From contig CM059622.1 in the NCBI GenBank assembly GCA_030435675.1, positions 1,612,001-1,676,000 of the forward strand: a DNA stretch of 64,000 nt. The letters are read 5' to 3'. The position numbers were made by a program, and so were the translations under genes. Position 1 is the first letter of the stretch; each line of letters starts with the position of its first letter. Source of the stretch: Steinernema hermaphroditum. Lineage: Eukaryota > Nematoda > Chromadorea > Rhabditida > Steinernematidae. The notes under the pieces were generated by a model. The model worked only from the letters and a program-made list of their open reading frames with translations. It searched no databases and was not told the origin of the DNA. This document shows, in pieces, positions 42,541-54,480 of the stretch.

Positions 42541-44530
42541 AATTTTTATGCTTATTGTTAATCATTTCGATCTATCCATCATCCTCAAAAGATACCCCAC
42601 ACTCTCAAAACGAAAAATTCAACTGCAGGAATCACGATAGAGGAGTTTAAGGATGAACTGAATGTTAAAGTGGTGTATCTGGTTGTAAGAAATCCGCAAA
42701 AATCGTTGATCAGCAAGGACTGTGGCTGTGGATTGCACTAACATCGCATGCAAGAATCTACAAAAATGCATTAATGATGACATGAATGGAAAAATTGCGT
42801 TTCCTTTAACGATATTCGGAAAATGTGCTCATAGTAGATAAGTGGACACATAAAAACTTAACCGTCTTTTAGCTCCCACCGACCAGAATTTAACATTTAA
42901 ATTTTCATGAAAATTCATTGTTAGTGAATAAGATATTAGTAAGATATTATTAGAAATGTTATCTTAACAAAAAACCATGTCAGTTTCAGTACCGCACTGG
43001 TTGTGGGACGACTACCTTCAGAGGATGTTATTGCAAAGTGCTTCAAAACTTAATATGAGTAAATATGAGAACTATGCTTGAGGCGTGGAAGTTAAAGTGA
43101 GGAGAAGCTAAGATCCACACAGGACAGCCGTAGTCCTGGAACGATAGATTTCCGCCATAAGATTGCCGATTGTATCTAGAAGTATTTTATGAAGCTCTAC
43201 AAAAATTGTGTTTATTTCTCGTCATTGCTTTTTTTTAAATATCGCCAATAAAGTCACTGATAACGGCCGGGACGGTTGTCAAAAATATTCCTAGAAAGTG
43301 CGTTTCCGTTCAGCCATCCTAAACCAACTTATCATATGTTCGGACATCGATTCATACCGCACTTTCTCAGAGTATTCACTTGTCTTTTTCGGAATGAAAA
43401 ATCAGTCCTTCTCAGCACATGTCATACAAAAATCTCTCTTGAGGTTGAGTAAGTGAACTTGAGAGACGTCAGAAGACACTCGCATTATGGATGTTGCGCG
43501 TACCACGGACTCACAAAAATGCATCAACAGCGACATATCTGGAAAAATCAATGCTCCCAAATATGAAAATCCCAAATATTAAAACTATGTTCCAGTTATC
43601 CCACATTATTTTTCGCGCGCACTTAGAGATCAAATTCAGTACTTCCCGTTAACTTTATAATATCCATTTGGGGGTGTACAGGCTCAGTTTTGGAATGGAA
43701 TGAAGCAAAGACCTACAAGTGCCATCTGATCAATACGACGAGTATCTGTGAGTCTCGTTCACAAGAAGCTCTCAAAAAAAAATGATCAGCCTACTGTGGA
43801 TTGTAGTACCAGTGGATTACGGATGCTATTCATACGGAACATGCCACAAAAATGCGTTAATAATGACACGGTTTCTAATGACACTGTCTTTCTAATGACA
43901 TTAATAATAACGCGAATATTGTTCATAATCGATCACTGTGTTTTAATCCTACAGACCGTAAGATGTACAGAGGATAGCCTGGAACGTATAGTTCAAAAAT
44001 GTGTCGTTCACTGCTAATAAAAAAACAGTGTCAGTCGCACATATCATCCAGCAAAAATCTATCCTGCGCTAGGCGATCAGATTTCCGAGGGGCCTTGAGA
44101 AACTTCAGAAGAGCATTCACACAAAAATTGTCCTTGTTTCCTATAATAGTTTTTTGAAAACATTGCCAATACAGTCACTGAAGGTCGGCGTTTAAAACTA
44201 CATGCGCTTCCGTCCACTTAACGTATGCTATCCTCCAGATACATTAGCTATTCACCTATCCCTATACAAAATCCGTATTTCCCAGAAACTATTCTGTTAC
44301 AGCACCCATTTCGGTCCAGAGAGAGACTCGGACTCGATGGGTTTTTGGGTATCAGTCCGGACGGGAACTGGGACTCGTTTGGACTCGATCGCCATCACTG
44401 TTTGGGTCTATAAAGGGTCAATTTTATTCAATGCCCCAACACGAAATGCAATACGGCCAATTAAGACCTGTAAGTGTCATGTGTGAGCTAAAACGATGCA
44501 CACGAGAAAACAAAATATCACCAAAAACCC
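42541..44530. repeat. Desert with at least three diverged copies of a CAAAAATGC-bearing unit
   Basis: Around 42710-42785, 43480-43545 and 43795-43870 the order recurs: GGATT/GGATG-TGC, then CTACAAAAATGCATTAATGATGACAT / CACAAAAATGCATCAACAGCGACAT / CACAAAAATGCGTTAATAATGACA. Offsets are irregular. A GTCACTGA block with AAAACATTGCCAAT recurs near 43245 and 44160. No gene is recognised. Confidence 0.55.
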
Positions 44531-45040
44531 AGCGACAAAAATATTTTTTAAGTCAGGCATAAGACTTCCGATTACCCTACAGGGACATCAGTTAAGTTCA
44601 TCCGAATCTATCAAAGATATAAATACATCCATGACGAGATAGGTCAAGCGCACCTGTAAGATTTCTTCACAAGTGATGACTATTTCGCAGAACAACACTG
44701 AAGGTAGGATAATATGGATGATAGGCAGCGAGTCAGGATTGAGACGGAATAGTTTGGACTCGATCGGCATCGCTGTTTAGATCTACAGAAGGGCAATTCG
44801 GCTTTCTCAAAGCAAAGCACCAAAGCACAGGCGCCAAAAATACCATAAGACTTCAGACATAAGATTTCCGACTGACCTACAAGGACATCAGTTAAGTTCA
44901 GTCGAGTCTATCGAAAATATAAATACATCCATGTCGGATAGGTCAAGTTCACCTGTAGGGTTTCTTCACAAAAATCGGCCCCAAATGATAACCAGTTCGC
45001 ACAACAACACTGAAAGTAAGCTAATATGGATGATGGGGAA
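44531..45040. repeat. Tandem duplication, about 302-bp offset
   Basis: 44531-44732 and 44832-45035 match almost throughout: AGACTTC-GAC-TAAGA, GGGACATCAGTTAAGTTCA, ATATAAATACATCCATG, GATAGGTCAAG-CACCTGTA, TTTCTTCACAA, AACAACACTGAA-GTA and TAATATGGATGAT. Both copies start with a heptamer (44536, 44835). Confidence 0.8.
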
Positions 45041-45169
45041 ACCTTTGTGGACAAAAATCGGCCCCAGATGATATTTTTGTCGCTTAACTACATCGAAAAT
45101 CGGCTAGTGCGGCATGAGTCTAAGGGCCCTCCCCCTCAAAAAGTGCATTTCTGTCCACTTAACACACCC

Positions 45170-45650
45170 CAACCCTATATAACTTGGATATTAACTCATC
45201 CCGCGCGCACTCAAGGCGCCCCGAGCGAAGTCGTCGTCATCGCTCTTCGGATTGTCTTAGGGGATTTGTGAGTCGTCCACACGCACAAGCCCGGCGCCGC
45301 CAAAGTCGACTAATCCGACGTGCACTAGCGGGGAAGAACTTCCCCTGGCGAGGCTAATCCGACGACGAGACTACGAACTGAACTGAACGGAAAAAACGCT
45401 AATTGCCGCCGCCGCTCTGGGGGAGCGACGCACAGGTCGAGCGCGCCGGAAAGGAAGTTCGAGAATGCGGCGGCGCGCACATGTACTATGTACATGCATA
45501 GGCAATTGATGGATTGATCTTCTCCGGCGCCTCAGTCGCCGGCGCACCAAAAGAAACATTTATCATCAGAGGCGCCGCATTTATCATCAGAGGCGATCGC
45601 GAGCGGGGGATCGCGAAGGGAGCGGTGGCCACAATGTTTTTGTTTGGAAT
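45170..45650. other. CpG-rich island, candidate cis-regulatory module
   Basis: CpG-dense with GCTAATTGCCGCCGCC, GGCAATTGATGG, a TTTATCATCAGAGGCG direct repeat (about 45558-45574 and 45576-45592) and GCGATCGCGAGCG. TAATTG-type homeobox cores within G+C-rich DNA suggest an enhancer. No heptamer lies between 45073 and 45771. Confidence 0.4.
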
Positions 45651-46200
45651 TGGAGTGAAGGTCGGAGATGATTAGGGTGAGTAATGGTGGTTTCGTCTTA
45701 GGTGATGTCAATCCAAAAAGTGGGAAATGTACACCTTGCAAAATACACACACTAGACCAAATCGCCGCGCCAAAAATATGACAATATCGATAACTTCAAG
45801 GATTGGTCTTTCATTTTTGTCACTAGTGATCTGTCGATCGGCTCATCCACTCGGTCGGATTTCGTCTTAGATGATGTCCAAAAGGAGATATGTTACATAT
45901 GTTGATAGTAAGTCCACTAGAGGGTTGCGATGTTTCTCTCCATAGTTAACACTTTCTAGCCCTTCACTCAATCAGTTAACAAAAATAGAGGCAGCCATGT
46001 GAAGAAGTGATTTGATTCATTACACACTCTTTAGACGCTAAAAGCCAAGTAGCCCTGCGGGCGCCAAGACACCAGTAGCCTACAGGCGGTAAACACACGA
46101 AAGGCTTGATGGTCTTTCGGATGCAGACACCATGGCCCTGAGGGCGGTGAGCTTGACGCTCATGAAATCGTTTTATTCAATCTCAACACGGCAGACGTGG
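45651..46200. other. Non-coding spacer
   Basis: Two related stretches around TCGTCTTAG-TGATGTC (about 45697 and 45863) indicate another small duplication. Short GGCGG-TAC-CAC-like repeats (GCGGGCGCC, CAGGCGG, CGGATG, GAGGGCGGTG) recur at about 46058-46150. No gene is recognised. Confidence 0.35.
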
Positions 46201-46320
46201 GCTATGAGTCCCAGAGACATAGTGGTAGAGGTGCGGCCTTACCCGCTGTCTGCTTGGCTCATTGCGAACGCATTCGATTTGTAAACGGTCGGAGTCAGGC
46301 CGACGCCGTCTCATCGTCAG
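46201..46320 (+). mobile_element. tRNA-like element 3 (probable SINE head)
   Basis: A-box-like TGGCTCATTG starts at 46255 and a degraded B-box GGCCGACGCC at 46298, 43 nt apart, with TTTGTAA between. It is homologous to 42421-42540 including upstream sequence. It is not expected to be a functional tRNA. Confidence 0.5.
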
Positions 46321-47690
46321 GGAAAAACACACACAGACAAACTGTCGGCTCTCCGTTTATGTATAGGAATACAGGTGCCGATGATCCACACAATACACCA
46401 AAAATAAATCTTTGTTCAACTAAATAAAAGGACCTCAATCGGAGAAATACACTCTCAATTCCGATCAACAGATAATAATTTTACACATTTGGTACTTGAA
46501 GACATATTGATAGCACACAAATAATTAAGAACAAGGCTCAGTATCACTCGATTTTAGCAACTTATCCGATTGACATCGATGGTGACATTTTTGAATTTTT
46601 GAACAAAACGATTCGGCAAAGACAATCGGATGTACTCTTAAAACGGGTGTGCTCCGATGTTAATGAGCAGGTGAATTATGGCATCGAAGATAAGCAATAG
46701 GAGCCGTTTTTCATGCTCCAAAGTTTCGATCCTATTCTCATTTCAAGAACTTTCGTGTGAACGTTCTGAGCATCGATGATGTCATATTCAGACAGTAAAT
46801 GCAAAAATCAAACGAAACGATTCGGCTAAAGTAGGATATCGTGAAAAAACACTTCGATTTCGACAGAGAGCTCAAACGATGCATCTCAATTGACCATGAT
46901 TCTCGAGAATTCCTTGAAGGCAGAATGCTAAATGCTGCATCTTAAGAATGAAGACATGAAAATCCCCCGTATCTGTACAGACATAGAAAACGTGGCGAAG
47001 ATGGCTTGGATTCAGGTCTGAATGACACAATAACAGCTTCCCGCATGAACGTCCGTCGAGAACACAGAGCCTTTCTTATTTCCCCTTATATTATTAGCTC
47101 CAATTTATGTTTTTCCACATCTTACCAGGATTAATTGAATCATTTTTCGCACTTTTTAGTTATTTGAAGCAATTGCCCTATTAACTTTTAAAAAAAAACA
47201 AAAATTAAAAATCCACCAAAAAGTAAACAACCATACCATGGCAAAGACAATGTCTTCTGTTTAAATAATACGGGTATACTCCGGCGTCAGTGAGCAGTTT
47301 TTCACGTTAATTACGTTAATTAGACTCTCGGGTCAAATATCGGTGGGAGGGGAGGGAATATAGAGACTGAGCATGACGATACAAAACCTCTGAACACAGG
47401 ACACTCAATCAAAAATCATTCTAATCATCGAGGATCTATAGTGAGTGGGAAGGACTAACGTAAGAATAAGGCAGGTTTTTAAAATGCTTCTTCAACCGAT
47501 CTTACGCACAGAGTGCGGAAACGGCTTCTAAAAACGCAAGTCAAAACAATGATTTTGAAATCCATGGAGAGAGTTGAAGATAAATCATATACCTATATCA
47601 GAAAGTCGGTTTTTTGATATAAAGAAGACAAGAGGTAACCACTAGATTTCGAAGTATCCTTGATTGAGTCAAAAATTAAGCACATCGGTA
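46321..47690. other. Non-coding desert
   Basis: Heptamers at 46399, 46802, 47199, 47410 and 47670, plus two opposite ones at 46587 and 46595. No gene is recognised. Confidence 0.35.
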
Positions 47691-47699
47691 CTTTAAAAG

Positions 47700-48115
47700 G
47701 GCTAGTTGAACCCAATTCACTTGCTGCAGAGGGTCAACGTCATCAGTCGGCCAAATTAGAACCGAGTTCGCGTGCTTGTTCAGCAAATTGCGGCGAATTA
47801 AAACCGAAGAAAGCCGGCTTCAAGGAGCGCTGCGCCGCCACAGGCGCTGCGGGAGCAGCTCACTGAGGTCAAGTGAACCAATTTGGCTGCAAAAAATGGT
47901 TGTTTGTTCGAGATTAAAGTCGCTTGCAGGAGGAAAGGAATTATTGTGGGATGCGAAGGGGTGTGTAAACAAAGAAATGACCGAGGAAGGAGATGGAGGT
48001 TGTTTACGAGGGAATTGTTTATGTTCGCTCGGCGCCGGGAAGGTGCTGACATCGGACGACGTCATGTCGAGGAACAAAGAAAGTGTAAGTAGGCTTCGGA
48101 GAATGTCCAGTGCTT
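47700..48115. other. G+C-richer island
   Basis: Contains GGAGCGCTGCGCCGCCAC, and GTTTAC and TGTTTAC forkhead-like cores. No heptamer lies between 47670 and 48191. Open frames on both strands have no recognisable domain. Confidence 0.3.
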
Positions 48116-49139
48116 GAGGAACAAATCAGCCACAGTGGCACAAACTTTCCAAGGATTCCTCTACGTTCATTGTTTGGCGGATACCGGCGTCAAAAATAAT
48201 TCGTTGACCAGTGATAGACCGTAATTAATGTAAAGACGGTAGGTATAACTTTTCAAAGTAAATAGTAGCCTGTCATCTCAGTAGTTATATTGATCCACTT
48301 TGAAAAGTACTTACTTAAAACACTCGTAGATCAGCCATGTCGTTCTGGGATCGAACAGTAAACAGTAAATTTTCGATTGCCCAGCTCCAACTCCACACAA
48401 TGAATCCTTTAACAAGTCGTACTGGCCAAACTTGTGGTTATTTGTTTGCCATGAATGGCTCCGGCCACGATAAACTTTTGTCGACAGGTGGAAGGGAACA
48501 ACATTGACCAGAGAAACCGATTTGGTGTCGTGAGGGGCTTTGTTACTTTCCGAATAATCAATCGATCCTTTTATCCTTATTATTATGTTTCATTTGGTAC
48601 CAATCTTTACCTTACTTATTAATCTTCTGGCATATTCATCGTTAACTAGGCGACAAAAATTGTGAAAAGAAAATGACAGACATGTTTTAGCCACGATATC
48701 AAAGTACAGTTCTATGAATAGCTGGAAAACGCAATCCTATATGCAGTCAGTCAAATGGAAGTCAACCAAAAAGACAGTAGAGCATCAAAATATAATGTGC
48801 TCTGAGATTGCGTGACAGTCTCACGACGTCTCTGTGACACTTATGTTCCCTTGAAGCCAATATGGAGTCGAAAAAGTTTCTGAAAGATTTATATTCTTAG
48901 TTTGAAGTCCAATGGCTTTGGAGAGAAAGTGAAGAATTTAAAGACATTCTGACGCTTACGTACAAAACTATTGAACTACTAAGGCTAAAGCGGCAATGAC
49001 ATAAGTGCGTTGGAAGATGGACTTTGACGATCACAGCGAGTTGGGATGCTCTGGTTGAGAGAATAGAACAAGAATATGAGTCGACATTCTTTCAAATTCC
49101 TATGATGTCAGTTCATCAGCAGATAGAGCCGTTCAAACA
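48116..49139. other. Non-coding desert
   Basis: Heptamers at 48191 and 48654 only. No gene is recognised. Confidence 0.35.
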
Positions 49140-49790
49140 TTAGACATGCTAAGTTGATCCCTTGGAAAATACATTTTCTAACCCTCTTATCTGCTAATGA
49201 GGGATTAATTTGCAAAATCGATACAAAAGAAGCAGTGAAGCAGTGCTCAGAAATGCAATCCAACCAAGCGTTATCATTCTAGCAACTCAAATGTGTCAGA
49301 AATGTATGGAAAATTGAAAAGCGTAAGCATAGGCACATTTCCGACCGTCAAAAATTAACAAAATGGTCAAAAGAGTTCTTTTCAACGACTGCATGTCTTC
49401 CTTCCCGGTCGTCGTCTTTGAAATATCGCTGACACGTGAATAGTCAAAGCTGTGCCCAGTCAAAAAAAGCCTACAAATGACGTACCATCACTTGTAACCA
49501 GTGATCAAGTCGGAAATTTAGTCATTATCTAGCCTGAAAAAAAGGCTTTATATTTTCGGAGCCCAATGGAATCCAAAGGTTTTCCGCAGTTTTAGAAGAT
49601 CTGCTCAAAAATTGGACATGCCAAGTTGATCCTTAGGAAAACACGTCTAACCTTCTTATCTCCTAATGGGGCATTGCTCTACAAGATCGATATTTACACA
49701 GAAGCAGCGGAGGGACAAAAATAATATTCAATTACGCGCTATCATTCTTACAAAACTCCAATGTATGTCACTCCAATGTATGCCATTGTC
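49140..49790. repeat. Diverged tandem duplication, about 470-bp offset
   Basis: About 49140-49310 and 49609-49780 share GACATGC-AAGTTGATCC-T-GGAAAA, TCTAACC-TCTTATCT-CTAATG-GG, CAAGATCGATA, AGAAGCAG-G-AG and TATCATTCT-CAA-ACTC-AATGT in order. Confidence 0.7.
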
Positions 49791-51129
49791 AAAGCGCCAT
49801 TATCAAAGCCCGCTTCAAAAGTCTTCCTTCCCGGTAGCCGTCCTTGTAACATCGCCGAGACATGAACAGTCAAAAAGATGGTAGGAATTGCAACTATTTG
49901 AGCGGTATTGGGTGCTCTAAGGGTCAAAATATATTCAAAGGTACAGCGCACAGATCGGGACGAATCCAGTATCACACGATAGGCGTTCGTGAGTGTGTAA
50001 ACCGGTATCATCTACCATCTCCCATTTCGATCGTTACCATCCATCACCGCGAAAATGACATATCCAAAAATAAAGCTGGTATTATCGATGTCTGGGTCGA
50101 AACGTAACCAATTTTCCACTTCTACATAATGAACGGACTGTAGATAATAGGCAAATCAAAGAAAGATATCCATCAAGTGTGGCTACATGCCTTTACTTTT
50201 GGTTCTACACTTGTAATTGTGATTCGTGATTGGTGTGATTCCAGCTCAGTTGGCATCTCTGCTCAGAAGAACGGGAAATAGTGTAATTTTACATTTTCAT
50301 CGGAACGCTATGATTGTAACACTTACTCAAGATCTCCCTGAACATTGAAACGCCTTTTATAAAAGTCAACTAAAGGCAAAAATAAAGAACGTATACGAAG
50401 ATGCCTCAGAAGAAAAGGACCGCATCCTCAGGAGCAGAGAGTAACCAAGATGTCTTTGCTAAAAAAAAAGAAGTTCTCTGGACTTGATGCTTTGGACGCT
50501 TTAAAACCAAAAATGTGACCGTTAGGAAGCTGGAGTGGTTAAGTTAAGCCGGCCATTACTATTCAGATGGCTATGGACACCAAGCACTGACTTTGCAAAT
50601 GTGACACCGATAAACCTGAAGTTCTGATGAGTTCTAGCGGCAATGCCTGGACTGGACGAAAGAAAAGACCAGTTGAAGAAAACCGAAGCTAAGTAAATTC
50701 AAATATTTGACGGCGTCCAAAAAATGAAATCTACTCAATAGAAATAGAAATAAACAGCGTGGTAACAAACCGACACACAGCTCTCTATCTACATAAATAC
50801 ACTTTCCGGCCAATAAGGTGTCCTTGTTATTGTAAAAAGTTCCCAGGAACGCACAAAAATGAAGTCTCTAAACTGGAACGTCTGAAAGCTTGGAAAGCTG
50901 TCTTACCGCCGTTCTGTTGTTACATATGTGCAAAAATTAGGTATCTAAACTCGATGCCTAGATCGAGATCTTCAAAAACCAAAAATGCAGCATATGTATC
51001 CTTTGTTTTAAGCCACAAATCTCCCAATGAGGAACGAATTTTCGCATCGGCACAACGAAAATAACCGGAGAAGAAGCAGTGAAGCAATGTGGATCAAACA
51101 AAGCTATTCAATCAAGCGACATAAACGCG
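49791..51129. other. Non-coding desert
   Basis: Heptamers at 50065, 50377, 50508, 50854, 50931 and 50980. GAGAAGAAGCAGTGAAGCA (about 51070) echoes the unit at 49232. No gene is recognised. Confidence 0.35.
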
Positions 51130-52000
51130 CCAATGCAAATAGCACCCGCACCTCTAACCATCCGTCTCATCGCCACATCGCCATGCCTACCAACGCACCT
51201 CACATCGTCTAAAACATCTCAAAATCCGCTGACTGATTAGTGCGGCCGGCAGCGAATCCTCTCAGCGCGGCGCGCCTCATCTCCCGCGGCGCACACGTAA
51301 TCTCCCCCCGAATATGTAATATGTCAATAAAAGCCCGTGAGAATCCATAGCAAGTGCGGCTGTCATCGGCAGGCTTCCCCAAAGCGCACCAGGACCCTTA
51401 GCAGGGAAGGCGGGCAAGGCACGTGCCGCTCAAATAACCAACTGACTAATTAAGTTAATAATGAACTCCTTGCTGCTGCTCGCAGCAATAGAGTGCACGA
51501 CCTCTAATTGATCGCCTAGGCGTTTCAGATTCGCCGAGGCAATTCGACGACACTACCAGAACGTCGTCGAAGAAGGACAACGGCGCCGCGCACAAAATCG
51601 ATGTTTTAATTAAGTTGTCATCAGTGCCGCCAATGCGGATGCCAACGGATGATGGACCGACAAAAACAAATGCTCCGCCGACATGCGATTTGAGCTCAAA
51701 GTCCAAAGGGGGGCCGAGTCTGGGGAGGCGATGGGATAAAAAAGGAGAGGCTAATTGGTTGGGACGATCGTGAAGTGGGCACTTGAGAAAGGAGCGATGG
51801 TGGCGCCAAAGTGCATCTGCAAAGTTGGACAGACCCGGCTGCGGCAAGCGGAAGGGTTTTAGGCGTACAAATGGACGGATAGAGGATGAGGAAGACGACG
51901 CATTAGGGGAGCGCGAAAACATCTTAAGCATGAACATAAACAAACAAGAACGGATTGCGTGACGATGATCTCCCGGCAAGCTACGGTATCCGGCACGTCC
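51130..52000. other. Long CpG-rich island, candidate promoter or enhancer
   Basis: About 0.85 kb with GTGCGGCCGGCAGCG, GCGCGGCGCGCC, TGACTAATTAAGTTAATAATG homeobox-like A+T cores and GCAGCAATAGAG. It is free of heptamers between 50980 and 52230. A 186-codon minus-strand frame crosses it but shows no recognisable domain or codon regularity, so coding status is unproven. Confidence 0.4.
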
Positions 52001-52079
52001 GTGCCGACACGTCATGTTCCCATCGACACATTACATTCGACGATCGATGCTGGAAAACAGAATTTGACAATGAGATTTT

Positions 52080-53095
52080 TGAGAGAATTTCAATTCGAGG
52101 AAGTGGTCTTTTAAGTACGGTCTATAGAGTGCCAGGCCTTCGGAGGTCTAGACTGCATTGGTCCGAAGACCCATTTTTGGAAAGATTGGAACATGGAAAG
52201 AGGTTGGATGAAGAATGATAAGCTACTTTCAAAAATTTAAAAAAAGAGGTTTGGATATTAGGCATAAAATGAACCAGAGTTTTGGGTGATACGCCAGCCA
52301 GTCCTTTCGAATCTTCGAAACGACTTTAAAAGTGTGTACTATCGTAAGATCCAGAATTCTCTGTCTATTTTCAGATGTCATCTCAGCCTATAGTGCAGGC
52401 CTTCGAAAGTATGGATTCATTGGTCCATCAACTCATTTTTGGAAAGGCGAGTTATTGTGTGTGCACTATCGAAAGAACTTGGACAAACAGCTAGAAGGAT
52501 TATTCCAAAAATTTCGAAAAAAGTTTGGACATTGGGTTTGCTTTACGATCGAACTCGATCGAACCTTCAAAACAACTGCGCAAATTTTCCGATTAAACCT
52601 GAGAACAATTCAACTATTTTTAGATCGGAGCCGTAGTTCTCGCCAAGAAGGCCGTCAAACTCGTCGGTTCGATGGCTCCATAAAGTGCAGTTTAGAGACA
52701 TGATGCAAACGATGTACACATATCATACAGAGTTTATGGCATTGTCCATTTTCAGATGTCATCTCATGTCATTCCAGGATAAACGAAAGCTTTGAGTGGA
52801 TGCACATTTTCAAAACAGATAGGATTATCAAAATTTTCAAAAATCCTGTTTTAGAACACCCTACATCAGATCATACACCACCTGTGCAGCCACGATAATC
52901 GATTGTTTTCAAAAATTTCAGAAAAGGGTTTCTATACTGGACGTACATTAGACACGGGGTTGATTTTCGTTAGAACTTTTGGGTTATACTAATAACACCA
53001 TGACAAGAGCGGTCCTTCCGAAGCTTCAAAACGATTTTAGAGAGAATTTTAATTTGAGGAAGTGGTCTTTTAAGTACGGCTAAGATTACACTATC
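52080..53095. repeat. Diverged tandem duplications (three related units)
   Basis: GAGAGAATTTCAATTCGAGGAAGTGGTCTTTTAAGTACGG-type sequence occurs at about 52081 and 53040. GCAGGCCTTCG/GCCAGGCCTTCGG followed by ATTGGTCC and an opposite-oriented heptamer occurs at about 52130-52195 and 52397-52450. Two of the nine exceptional ATTTTTG of domain 4 (52173, 52435) are thus copies of one another. Confidence 0.65.
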
Positions 53096-54235
53096 GAAAG
53101 AGGATAGACGGACAGCAAATTTTTAGAAAATTTCAGAGAAAGGTGTGAATATTGGAATATTGCTTGTCGGTCGACGTGTTTGAGTTGTACATCATCCATT
53201 GACAAATCCAGTCCCCCTCCAACCTTTAAAATGACTCCGTATTGTAATAAAATTCTATAACTGAATTGCGTCATGGTCATGCCTCTTTTAGCAAAAATAG
53301 ACTATTGTCTCCGGATTCGATTAACTATCAACAGAAAGAGGATGCAATGGAAAACCATTATCTGTTTTTTTTACAAAAATTTACAAAAAACTTTTGGATA
53401 TTGGATCGCGGTTTGCTTATCGGTCGAGTTTTTGAGTAGCCGTGACTAGACGTGACATTGTGATAAAGCCAAAAACTTCGAAGGTGTTCCGTAAGATGCT
53501 AAATAGGTTCATGAATTTCTATAATTGCTTAATGATTTGTGCACCATATGAGGGTATATTATCTTTCGTAAGCTTTCCGCTTTTGCCCGCTTGTGTAAGT
53601 GAAGAAAAAACAGAAGCCGCTTTCATTTTCAAAAATAAGAACAACTCACAGTGCAAGGTTCATTCACATTTTGATTCACATCACACTTGCCAACTGAAAA
53701 TCAAACATTCCAGTGCACGAATAGCATTATCGAAGATACAAATTTTACGAACATTATAGTACTGGTACTACAACGCGATGATGGAAGCCTCAATTTTCTG
53801 TTTACATACAGTCTAGACGGTAGGTGGTGTCCAGCGTGACTTTCCTGCCAAAAATAATGAAAAAATTGACAAAAAAAACAGTAAGGTTTGAGCAAAATAA
53901 TACAGTTGTAGTTGCTGTGTTGACGAAAGTCCGTTCGTACCCACTGGTCAGCTCGTTAAAACGACTCCGTCTACGCCGAAGACCTGAGCAGCTTTTCGGT
54001 ATCATTCAAGAGTACGGAGTGCGCATCGGCGAACTCAATAAACCCTCAGCTAACACCGTTTTGCACTGTTTGAAGTTGAAGTGAAATATATTTACTTTCT
54101 AAAAGAAGAGATCACTCGAGAGGAAGAAGAAAACAAAAATCTGTTATTAATTATATGAAGCGAGAAGAGATCTCCTTTCCCTCTTTCCGCAACATGCACT
54201 CACCCCAAACCAGCGAGGTTAAAAAATAGATTGCA
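53096..54235. other. Non-coding desert
   Basis: Heptamers at 53292, 53374, 53630, 53849 and 54134. No gene is recognised. Confidence 0.35.
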
Positions 54236-54480
54236 TTGTCACGATTTCACGATTTGACTTCATGAATCAAAGGCGTTACGCCTTGCATGACACCGATTAA
54301 TAGACAACAGAGAGCTTGTAGACGGCCTCATTCCTGCCGCGGCGTTGATGTCGAACCGGTGGGAGACGGCGCGCTTCACGGGGCATCTGGGAATCGGCGA
54401 AACTCCGGAAATGGCGGCCAAACTTCTTCTTCTCGGGGCGTTTGAGGAGGCTTCTGCGTCAGAGGAGGCTTCTGGGTGAT
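54236..54480. promoter_or_regulatory. Island with a duplicated palindromic conserved block
   Basis: 54241-54294 resembles 26359-26412: ACGATTT-CACGATTT, CTTC-GAATCAA, a dyad, TTACGCC and TGCA-GAC. The dyad here is GGCGT-T-ACGCC (54272-54282), and the cognate is ACGGC-TTAC-GCCGT (26391-26404). The inverted repeat is kept although the bases differ. The following 180 bp are CpG-rich. Confidence 0.4.

Noticed and set aside
51455..52015. 186-codon minus-strand frame
   Set aside because: Lies in a CpG-rich island; overlapping frames and no recognisable domain.
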